From: Microthrixaceae bacterium
GTDB taxonomy: Bacteria; Actinomycetota; Acidimicrobiia; Acidimicrobiales; Acidimicrobilacustridaceae
Direction: 5' to 3'
Assembly (NCBI GenBank): GCA_947455015.1
Contig: CANGMY010000124.1
Coordinates: forward strand, 1-5,238
Length of the DNA stretch: 5,238 nucleotides
In this document: one piece after another, positions 1 to 5,238 of the stretch
Position numbering within the stretch: the stretch's first letter is position 1
Layout: every line of letters starts with the position of its first letter
Program-made: the position numbers and the translations under genes
The notes under the pieces: generated by a model
Databases searched by the model: none
What the model saw: the letters and a program-made list of their open reading frames with translations, nothing else
Told to the model about the DNA's origin: nothing

Positions 1-19
1 CGCAGCGCGCAGCGCGCAG
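1..19. repeat. Short 7-base tandem repeat at the window edge
   Basis: Bases 1-19 have an exact period of seven (unit CGCAGCG, about 2.7 copies). They lie inside the acyl-CoA dehydrogenase reading frame, and because seven is not a multiple of three each copy is read differently. The encoded residues (RSAQRAVAGG) still look acceptable for the family. It may be chance in GC-rich coding sequence or an assembly-edge artefact. Confidence 0.5.
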
Positions 20-273
20 TCGCCGGTGGTGAACCCGGACCGGAAGGTGCGGTGACGAAACTTCTGCTTACCGAGAACGCCGAAGAAGCAGCAGCGATTC
101 TCTTTGAACTCGCTGGCTCCGTTGGCGTGTACATCGAAGACGAAGGCTTTATGGGTGGCACGTTGCAACTCATGCACCGCGCGCTCGCCATTGCGGGTGG
201 AACCTCAGAGATCAAGCGCAACCAAATTGGCGAGCGCATTCTGGGACTTCCGCGAGATCCGCTGATCAACTAA
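1..273 (+). CDS. Acyl-CoA dehydrogenase, C-terminal fragment (5' end outside window)
   Basis: This is the last 90 residues of an acyl-CoA dehydrogenase, a flavoenzyme that introduces a trans-2 double bond into acyl-CoA thioesters in the cytoplasm. The frame is open from the first base, so the gene starts upstream; the internal GTG at 52 is not a credible start because homologous sequence precedes it. Visible hallmarks are a PGPE motif (fragment residues 12-15), which is common in the helical C-terminal domain of actinobacterial family members. The terminal GGTSEIKRNQIGERILGLPR block (66-85) follows, whose GGTSEI part contacts FAD in this family. The catalytic base and the N-terminal and middle domains are outside the window, so chain-length specificity cannot be judged. 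The gene ends at TAA 271-273. It lies 88 bases before the methyltransferase and has no evident functional link to the glycan genes downstream. The family call is secure; the substrate is unknown. Confidence 0.93.
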   Translation, partial: RSAQRAVAGGEPGPEGAVTKLLLTENAEEAAAILFELAGSVGVYIEDEGFMGGTLQLMHRALAIAGGTSEIKRNQIGERILGLPRDPLIN

Positions 274-327
274 CGAACAAGCCGATCTCACCATTCACAG
301 GCTTTGTAGTCCCTCAATCGAGGTGCG

Positions 328-355
328 TTGTCGAAGCGAGGAAGACCGTTAAGGT
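328..355 (+). promoter_or_regulatory. Possible promoter of the methyltransferase gene (leaderless type)
   Basis: A TTGTCG hexamer (328-333, four of six matches to TTGACA) is followed after 16 bases by TAAGGT (350-355), which fits the actinobacterial TANNNT -10 pattern. Exactly six bases separate this -10 from the GTG start at 362, so transcription would begin at or next to the start codon, giving a leaderless mRNA. The same bases offer a competing reading: AAGG at 351-354 is a weak Shine-Dalgarno sequence seven bases before the GTG. The element also lies in a small inverted repeat (GACC at 344-347, GGTC at 353-356). Sequence alone cannot separate these options. Confidence 0.35.
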
Positions 356-361
356 CATTAG

Positions 362-964
362 GTGCCTTTCCGAGAAACTTTCGACTCATTCATTTCTCAT
401 CCAGCCATTTATAAGTTTCAAACCCGGATCCTTGGGCGAAAAAAACTGGATGATGAGATGGGAATTGTTGTCTCGATGGTCTGCGAAGCCATGCCCCCGG
501 GGATCGTTATCGATGTGGGTGGCGGAACTGCCCAAACTCGGGTCCTGTGGCCTGTCTCGTGGCGCTACATCTCGATCGACCCCGATGAACGTATGGCTCA
601 ATTGAACGATAAGCATTCGATCGAGCGCAAGATCGGCAGCGCCGGGTCGTTACCATTTGAGAACGAATCGGTTGACGTCGTTCTGACACAAAACACCTCA
701 CATCACCTCGACGATGAAACTTGGTGTGCCTTCCTCGGGGATGCCCATCGCGTTCTCAAGCCGGAAGGGACTCTCATCTTCATGGATGCAGTCCTGAGTA
801 AGACTCGGAACATCTCAAACGTCTTCTGGAAGCTTGATGCAGGCCATTTCCAGCGCACTGCCGAGGAACTGCAAGACGCGATTGCTTCCATTTTTCTGAT
901 CACTGATACTCGCCAAATAACGCTCATCCACGACGTTCTCACCGTCACAGCGAAAAAATCGTGA
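362..964 (+). CDS. Class I SAM-dependent methyltransferase (Methyltransf_11-like)
   Basis: A 200-residue soluble protein with the Rossmann-type methyltransferase fold, expected to transfer a methyl group from S-adenosylmethionine in the cytoplasm. Motif I is VIDVGGGTAQT (residues 49-59). The acidic residue that binds the SAM ribose is probably D73 in SIDPD. The SLPFENESVDVVLTQ stretch (96-110) is the usual motif around the adenine pocket and is followed by SHHL (113-116). VLKPEGTLIFMD (131-142) is the conserved strand and loop late in the domain. There are no membrane segments or signal peptide. The start is firm as the earliest possible one: an in-frame TAG (359-361) directly precedes the GTG at 362. 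Length is near the lower end for the family, and the N-terminal ~40 residues probably cap the substrate site. Its position before three glycan genes suggests a sugar or lipid-linked glycan substrate, but this is only context; a small-molecule or quinone-type substrate is not excluded. Confidence 0.9.
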   Translation: MPFRETFDSFISHPAIYKFQTRILGRKKLDDEMGIVVSMVCEAMPPGIVIDVGGGTAQTRVLWPVSWRYISIDPDERMAQLNDKHSIERKIGSAGSLPFENESVDVVLTQNTSHHLDDETWCAFLGDAHRVLKPEGTLIFMDAVLSKTRNISNVFWKLDAGHFQRTAEELQDAIASIFLITDTRQITLIHDVLTVTAKKS

Positions 965-1010
965 ATTCGCCACATCCACGGTTCGTCTGCTGGCCACCAT
1001 CCCGTAAGCA

Positions 1011-1024
1011 GCGGAGCGATCCGC
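1011..1024 (+). other. Small hairpin with a GNRA-type loop upstream of the GT2 gene
   Basis: GCGGA (1011-1015) pairs with TCCGC (1020-1024) around a GCGA loop, a perfect five-base-pair stem with a GNRA tetraloop. It is not followed by a T run, so it does not look like an intrinsic terminator. It sits 20-33 bases before the GTG at 1044, over the place where a -35 element would be. It may be chance, an operator, or an RNA processing or stability element in a methyltransferase-GT2 transcript. Confidence 0.3.
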
Positions 1025-1031
1025 CGACAAA

Positions 1032-1037
1032 TACACT
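1032..1037 (+). promoter_or_regulatory. Possible -10 element for a leaderless GT2 transcript
   Basis: TACACT fits the TANNNT pattern and lies exactly six bases before the GTG start at 1044, the spacing expected for leaderless actinobacterial genes. It is the same spacing as at the methyltransferase gene. No Shine-Dalgarno sequence is found at a usable distance (the nearest purine-rich stretch, GGAG at 1013-1016, is 27 bases away), which favours the leaderless reading. No good -35 hexamer is visible 16-18 bases upstream. Confidence 0.4.
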
Positions 1038-1043
1038 CTTCGG

Positions 1044-1817
1044 GTGCACGCCAAGTTAGCAATCGTTATCCCGCTCTATAACGAATCCCGAACTCTTCCC
1101 TCCATGCTTCGAGCCCTTAGCGCTCGATTCCCTACTGCAGGCGTCGAGATTTTCGTCGTTGATGATGGAAGCAGCGACGATTCTGCTGGACTTGCAGAAC
1201 ATCTCACCCGCAACGTTGATCACATCAAAGTACTCCGCCTTCCAAAGAACCTCGGAAAGGGAGCGGCGTTGAGAGCCGGAATTGCACGCACCACTGCCGA
1301 CGTAGTCCTCTTCATGGATGCTGACCTCTCGACGTCTCTCGAGCACGTCGATGATTTCCTTGAGCGACTCTCCAAGTTCGACATCGTGATCGGATCACGA
1401 AGCGTGCCTGGCTCAATCGTGAAGCGATCGAGCCCGCTTCGACAGATCATGGGTCGGACCTTCAATCAATTGATGCGATTAACGACCGGTCTCGACATTC
1501 ACGACTCGCAATGCGGTTTCAAAGCTTTTCGCGGTGACGTCGCCCGCCTTCTCTTTTCGCTTTCCGAAAACGACCGCTTTGCATTCGATCCCGAAATCCT
1601 CCGCCTCGGCGTAGCGCTCGGGTACTCCATCGACGAAGTACCGGTCACTTGGGAAGCGAGCGATCACTCCGCCGTGCGCCCAGTTCGCGACTCAATACGC
1701 ACAGCCATCGACCTACTTCCAATTCGGTTTCGAACGCGACCAACTCGAGTCAAGGGACTTGCATCCCGGAGCGGACTCTCGATACCCACACCAACAGCCT
1801 CTTCGTCCACTCATTAG
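1044..1817 (+). CDS. Family 2 glycosyltransferase, polyprenyl-phosphate hexose synthase type (ALG5/DPM1-like)
   Basis: A 257-residue GT-A fold enzyme expected to transfer a sugar from a nucleotide sugar to a polyprenyl phosphate at the cytoplasmic membrane face. Motifs in order are IVIPLYNE (residues 7-14), VVDDGSSDDS (38-47), NLGKGAALRAG (69-79) and the metal-binding MDADLST (91-97). GSR (117-119), DSQCGFKAF (154-162), FDPEIL (181-186) and EVPVTW (198-203) follow. The QCGFK and EVPVTW blocks are characteristic of dolichyl-phosphate glucosyl/mannosyltransferase relatives. The C-terminus is basic then Ser/Thr/Pro-rich, with no GtrB-like membrane helices, so membrane association would be peripheral. 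The start is constrained: the frame is closed by TAA at 1005-1007 and GTG 1044 is the only start codon before the first motif. It ends in TAG, 15 bases before the GT4 gene and in the same frame. The sugar (glucose, mannose or other) cannot be read from the sequence. Confidence 0.92.
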   Translation: MHAKLAIVIPLYNESRTLPSMLRALSARFPTAGVEIFVVDDGSSDDSAGLAEHLTRNVDHIKVLRLPKNLGKGAALRAGIARTTADVVLFMDADLSTSLEHVDDFLERLSKFDIVIGSRSVPGSIVKRSSPLRQIMGRTFNQLMRLTTGLDIHDSQCGFKAFRGDVARLLFSLSENDRFAFDPEILRLGVALGYSIDEVPVTWEASDHSAVRPVRDSIRTAIDLLPIRFRTRPTRVKGLASRSGLSIPTPTASSSTH

Positions 1818-1832
1818 GGAATCGACCAACAC

Positions 1833-2894
1833 ATGAGAATTGTTTTTCTCGCGTGGCGCGACACCGCCCACCCCCAGGCCGGCGGTTCTGAAGTTGTCAT
1901 TGATCAACTCGCATCCAGGCTCAGTCAGCGGGGCCACGATGTCGAACTGCTTCATGGCGGCCCATCCGGCACGCACGCATACCAAAGCACGCGTATCGGA
2001 GGCAACTACACCCAGTATTTACTCGCACCATTTTCGTTTTTCCGTCGTCGGTATGAGGTTGACGTCGTTGTCGACGTTGAAAACGGCATTCCCTATTTCT
2101 CGCCCCTTTGGCAACGCAAACCTGTCGTTGGCTTGGTTCATCACATTCATACCGAGCAATGGAGCATGCAGTTCCCAGAACCGATAGCTGCGGTTGGACG
2201 TTGGCTTGAAGGATGGCTCATGCCGCGCACTTACCGGCGCTCGGCGTTTGTCGCTGTCTCGCCATCGACATCTGAAGGGCTGGCCAGACTCGGTGTTGCA
2301 CCCAGCCGCATCACCACTATCGAGATGGGACTCGATTTCGACCCGCTCGAACCTTCACAATCGGCCGAACCACGTTTCATCGTTCTCAGCCGGCTCGTCC
2401 CCCACAAACGGGTCGAACTCGCCCTCAAAATGTGGGACTCGGTACGACCAGTTACCGGCGGAACACTCGTCATTGTTGGCGATGGTCCGGAACTCGACAA
2501 CCTCCGAGCACTTGCTGGCCCCGGCGTCGAGTTCACTGGCTGGGTGGACGAGGATCGCAAACGCTCCGAACTTTCACAGGCTTGGCTCCTCATCCATCCC
2601 GCACATCACGAGGGCTGGGGAACCGTTGTGATGGAAGCTGCGGCTGCATCTGTCCCAACGATCGCGTTTGATGTTCCAGGGGTGAGAGATTCAGTGAAGA
2701 ACGGAAGCACCGGGTACCTCGCATCCGATGAAGTTGATTTCTGTGCGAAGTGGATCGAACTGACCGTGGACGAGAATCAACGCAACGAGATGTCCGAAGC
2801 CGCTCGATCGCGAGCAGCAACATTCACTTGGGATCTTGCTGTTGACAAGTTTGAGGCGCTGCTCGACCGTAACGTTTACGGGCACCAGGACTAG
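1833..2894 (+). CDS. Family 4 glycosyltransferase (GT-B fold)
   Basis: A 353-residue retaining glycosyltransferase expected to work in the cytoplasm or at the inner membrane face on a nucleotide-sugar donor. The N-terminal acceptor domain begins MRIVFLAWRD and carries the glycine-rich GGSE loop (residues 17-20); GLVHHIHTEQW (100-110) is a conserved strand near the domain interface. The C-terminal donor domain has LSRLVPHKRVELAL (185-198), IVGDGPEL (214-221) and FTGWVDEDRK (234-243). The EX7E motif is present: E260 and E268 in HEGWGTVVMEA, followed by PTIAFDVPGVRDSV (275-288). Length and domain order are normal for the family, with no signal peptide or membrane helix. The ATG at 1833 is preceded by a weak GGGA (1817-1820) twelve bases upstream, overlapping the GT2 stop, so translation may be coupled. 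The gene ends in TAG, 15 bases before the AftD-like gene. It probably adds a sugar to the same glycan as its neighbours; donor and linkage are unknown. Confidence 0.93.
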   Translation: MRIVFLAWRDTAHPQAGGSEVVIDQLASRLSQRGHDVELLHGGPSGTHAYQSTRIGGNYTQYLLAPFSFFRRRYEVDVVVDVENGIPYFSPLWQRKPVVGLVHHIHTEQWSMQFPEPIAAVGRWLEGWLMPRTYRRSAFVAVSPSTSEGLARLGVAPSRITTIEMGLDFDPLEPSQSAEPRFIVLSRLVPHKRVELALKMWDSVRPVTGGTLVIVGDGPELDNLRALAGPGVEFTGWVDEDRKRSELSQAWLLIHPAHHEGWGTVVMEAAAASVPTIAFDVPGVRDSVKNGSTGYLASDEVDFCAKWIELTVDENQRNEMSEAARSRAATFTWDLAVDKFEALLDRNVYGHQD

Positions 2895-2909
2895 CGCTCC
2901 TCGATATCT

Positions 2910-5238
2910 ATGACCCTTCCAATTGCCGACTCCCAATCGCATGCAGCCTTCACTTCGTCGGACTCACGAACTCCGTCGAAGTGGATCGCGATTGCGACGG
3001 TTCCGATCCTCATCGGCGCGGTCGTACAACGATTCGGCGAGATCTTCTACCTCACCCGTCTTGATCGGGTTCTCGATCCCATCACCATGGCATCGAGGGG
3101 ATTTGATTTTTGGAATCCGTATTGGGATATGGGTTCTGTTCAGTTCCAACAAATCGGCTACTTGTTCCCGTTCGATTTGTGGTTCGGATTGGCAAAGACA
3201 ATGCATATCCCGCCTTGGATTAGCGAACGACTCTTTCTTTACACATTTATCTCGGTTGCCCTTTGGGGGTTCGTTCGACTTGCCGATGAATTCAAGGTCG
3301 GTCGCCCGGACACTCGCATTTTCGCGGGATTTGCATATGCGACTGCGCCTGTCATCCTTACGCGTATCGGCTGGCAGTCTCCCTTCGCAATGGGGATCAT
3401 CTTCCTTCCTTGGATTCTCCTGCCACTAGTTCGAGGATCTCGAACGGGCTCAACTCGACGGTGTGCGGCAACGTCGGCCATTGCAGTTGCTCTGATTGGT
3501 GGGGCCAACGCCGCTGTCACAATCGCAATCCTGCCGATTCCACTTTTGTTTCTCCTCACTCGCTCTCGCGGTCCTCGACGGGCGAGCTTGCTCCGTTGGT
3601 GGTCCCTTTCCGTCGTACTCGCAATACTTTGGTGGCTCGTTGGCCTCTACCTTTTCGGAAAATTCGGTCCCGACGTTCTGCAGTACACCGAGTCGGTTCA
3701 AGCGACCACAAGCACCACATCGCTTTTCGAAGTCCTTCGAGGCACCGCTGACTGGATTTCACACCTACCAGGGAGTTACAACCCCGCGGGATTTTCTCTT
3801 TCATTTCGATCAGTTCCGATTCTCGCCACCTCGATCGTCGCCGGCATCGGACTTGCCGGATTGGTTCGACGCAAACTGCCACAACGGACGTTTCTGGTCG
3901 TCTGCTTGCTGCTTGGAGTCGCCGCTGTCGGAGGCGGATATGGGGGATTCTTCGGCAACCCGGCAACCGCTCAATACCGGGTTCTTCTCGACGGACCGCT
4001 CAACGCATTTCGAAATATCTACAAATTCCAACCGCTCATCGTCCTACCCCTCGCCTTCGGCATTGCTCACTCCTTGGCAGGGATCTTCAGCCTCGAAGTG
4101 CTGCAGATTCGAACGTGGACCAAGCGAGTGCTTGCCGTTCTCGCCATCTCGCTTCTTGCGGCCGCGTCGTGGCCACTTTGGCGAGACTCGCTCTCACGCG
4201 GTCCCGGAATAACTCAGATACCTCAAGCATGGATAGAGGCCAACGACTGGCTCTCTCAAAATTCGCCTGGTCGCACCCTCTTCCTTCCAGGAATCCCCGA
4301 AGCAGAATTCGACTGGGGCTACACAGCCCAACTTCCCATCCAGTGGAATTCAGATATTGCGTGGGCGAATCGGAATCAGGCGCCACTCGGCGGACTCGAC
4401 GTCGTGGAGTATCTCGACGCAACCGAGTCCGCCATCGAACAGGGTGGTAACCCGGGGCTTGTCGAGTACCTCCGACGCGGCGGATTCACCGCTGTCGTTG
4501 TTCCCAATGATCAACGTTCAGAAGCAAACGGCGCACCGCCGCCCGAGTCAGTTCGGAATGCCATGACGGCGAGCGGATTCACCGTCGCTGCAGGATTTGG
4601 CGATCGCACTTATGGCTATGGCGATCTTCAACAAGTCGAGATCTACTCAGTGCCCGGCGGTGCGGTGGCGACCACCTATGCCGAATCGTCGACGACATGG
4701 TTAACCGGCGACATCGGATCAACGCTTTCTCTCCCCAAGGCTGTGTTTGGCGATCGCCCGTACCTCCTCACCCGAGATCGCACTCTCACACCACTGGTGC
4801 CATCGCAGTGGATCATCACTGACGGCAACCAAGCTTCAACCGTCGATTACGGACTCAATCGCAACAACAAGAGTTACATCCACGGTTCAAACAACGACGT
4901 TGTTCCTGCCGGTCAAGATCCAACGAGTCGTACCTATCAGAAGCTCGATGGTTTCTCGTCTGTCACCGCCTCAAGCGTGGGCCCCGGAATGTTTCGAGCC
5001 GACATTCCGCAATTCGATCCAGCACACATTCTCGATGGCGACGCGAACACCTGGTGGGTTCCCCATCGCGATCAAGTCAACGGATTCGACGCGTGGGGAC
5101 CAGTCGATCCATTTGCCGAAGTCGAATTCGCAACCCCGACTGCAATCGATCATCTCGATGTCGCCCTCTACATCGGACCATACGCAACGCTTTCACCAAT
5201 CGATGTCACCGTGCGCACTGACGCTGGCGAGGCGACCA
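2910..5238 (+). CDS. AftD-family (DUF3367, GT-C) membrane glycosyltransferase, N-terminal ~776 residues (3' end outside window)
   Basis: The frame is open from ATG 2910 to the window edge. AftD of mycobacteria is a large GT-C enzyme that adds alpha-1,3 arabinofuranose branches to envelope arabinan, using a polyprenyl-phosphate sugar on the outer membrane face. Matches to that family include a short cytoplasmic N-terminus, a first helix (residues ~25-42) and an outer loop with TRLDRVLDP (49-57), whose D52 is the likely counterpart of the GT-C catalytic aspartate. IGYLFPFDLWF (82-92), TTSTTSLFEVLRG (266-278), FRNIYKF (367-373) and PGRTLFLPG (453-461) also match. About ten hydrophobic segments are visible, the last near 407-423. 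A long extracytoplasmic region follows, ending in a discoidin/carbohydrate-binding-like part (LDGDANTWW, 708-716). AftD proteins are usually about 1,400 residues, so roughly half is missing. There is no Shine-Dalgarno sequence near the ATG; translation is probably coupled to the GT4 gene 15 bases upstream. The family call is strong; arabinose as the sugar is not proven. Confidence 0.88.
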   Translation, partial: MTLPIADSQSHAAFTSSDSRTPSKWIAIATVPILIGAVVQRFGEIFYLTRLDRVLDPITMASRGFDFWNPYWDMGSVQFQQIGYLFPFDLWFGLAKTMHIPPWISERLFLYTFISVALWGFVRLADEFKVGRPDTRIFAGFAYATAPVILTRIGWQSPFAMGIIFLPWILLPLVRGSRTGSTRRCAATSAIAVALIGGANAAVTIAILPIPLLFLLTRSRGPRRASLLRWWSLSVVLAILWWLVGLYLFGKFGPDVLQYTESVQATTSTTSLFEVLRGTADWISHLPGSYNPAGFSLSFRSVPILATSIVAGIGLAGLVRRKLPQRTFLVVCLLLGVAAVGGGYGGFFGNPATAQYRVLLDGPLNAFRNIYKFQPLIVLPLAFGIAHSLAGIFSLEVLQIRTWTKRVLAVLAISLLAAASWPLWRDSLSRGPGITQIPQAWIEANDWLSQNSPGRTLFLPGIPEAEFDWGYTAQLPIQWNSDIAWANRNQAPLGGLDVVEYLDATESAIEQGGNPGLVEYLRRGGFTAVVVPNDQRSEANGAPPPESVRNAMTASGFTVAAGFGDRTYGYGDLQQVEIYSVPGGAVATTYAESSTTWLTGDIGSTLSLPKAVFGDRPYLLTRDRTLTPLVPSQWIITDGNQASTVDYGLNRNNKSYIHGSNNDVVPAGQDPTSRTYQKLDGFSSVTASSVGPGMFRADIPQFDPAHILDGDANTWWVPHRDQVNGFDAWGPVDPFAEVEFATPTAIDHLDVALYIGPYATLSPIDVTVRTDAGEAT
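5022..5238 (+). other. Discoidin / carbohydrate-binding-like domain within the AftD-like protein (partial)
   Basis: Residues ~705-776 of the AftD-like protein contain AHILDGDANTWW, then a stretch with acidic and aromatic residues, PFAEVEFATPTAIDHLDV and alternating hydrophobic strands. The pattern of a 'DGD.NTWW' turn, then 'EVEF' and 'IDHLDV' strands, is typical of F5/8 type C (discoidin-like) beta-sandwich domains. Carbohydrate-binding modules are known in the extracytoplasmic part of mycobacterial AftD. The domain is cut by the window end, so its fold class is a pattern-based call. Confidence 0.6.

Noticed and set aside
52..273. A small standalone gene starting at GTG 52
   Set aside because: The frame is open to the window start and the upstream residues, including GGEPGPEG, match acyl-CoA dehydrogenase; this is the tail of a larger gene.
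312..323. Possible terminator hairpin after the acyl-CoA dehydrogenase gene (CCTC, AATC, GAGG)
   Set aside because: The stem is only four base pairs and there is no T run after it, so it does not support an intrinsic terminator.
386..1062. Several minus-strand open frames opposite the methyltransferase and the following gap
   Set aside because: They lie antisense to a gene with clear family motifs, have no recognisable domains and are rich in Arg/Ser, as expected for shadow frames in this base composition.
2923..4566. Plus-strand open frames in other phases inside the AftD-like gene, such as 2923-3429, 3496-4212 and 4115-4450
   Set aside because: They are overlapped by the continuous AftD-like frame from 2910, which has membrane helices and family motifs; the alternatives have low-complexity Ser/Arg-rich translations without motifs.
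4596..4757. A 12-base direct repeat (TTTGGCGATCGC at 4596-4607 and 4746-4757) encoding FGDR twice, exactly 50 codons apart
   Set aside because: About one 12-base repeat is expected by chance in a window of this length, and the flanking residues do not align, so it is not evidence of a duplicated module.
972..4888. A 13-base repeat (ACATCCACGGTTC at 972-984 and 4876-4888)
   Set aside because: One copy is intergenic and one is coding, with no shared flanks; a single match of this length is close to the chance expectation.

Overview
The window reads as a compact, entirely plus-strand stretch of a mid-GC actinobacterial chromosome. Five genes run in the same direction: the 3' end of an acyl-CoA dehydrogenase, a class I SAM-dependent methyltransferase, a family 2 glycosyltransferase of the polyprenyl-phosphate hexose synthase (ALG5-like) type, a family 4 glycosyltransferase, and the first ~776 codons of a large membrane protein of the AftD (arabinofuranosyltransferase, DUF3367/GT-C) family. 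No RNA genes, mobile elements or CRISPR arrays are visible, and no gap between genes exceeds 90 bases.

The AftD-type protein points to Actinobacteria. The moderate GC, the heavy use of CGA for arginine and the acyl-CoA dehydrogenase next door fit an Acidimicrobiia-like (Ilumatobacter/Microthrix-type, aquatic) organism better than a high-GC mycobacterium. This placement is inference from style, not from a marker gene.

Layout: 1-273 is the acyl-CoA dehydrogenase C-terminus. An 88-base gap holds a possible promoter. The methyltransferase (362-964) is followed by a 79-base gap with a small GNRA-type hairpin and a second possible promoter. Then comes a tight three-gene unit: GT2 (1044-1817), GT4 (1833-2894) and the AftD-like gene (2910 to the window end). 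These three share one reading frame and are separated by identical 15-base gaps, each following a TAG stop.

Working model (inference): the GT2 enzyme charges a polyprenyl phosphate with a sugar on the cytoplasmic face, and the GT4 enzyme extends a glycan from a nucleotide sugar in the cytoplasm. The AftD-like GT-C enzyme uses a lipid-linked sugar on the outer face to extend or branch a cell-envelope polysaccharide. The methyltransferase may modify a sugar or the lipid. The acyl-CoA dehydrogenase looks like an unrelated fatty-acid-catabolism neighbour.

The most interesting points are an arabinan-type GT-C enzyme paired with a polyprenyl-phosphate sugar synthase, two GTG starts that look leaderless (TANNNT, six bases, GTG), and the same-frame, amber-separated three-gene unit.
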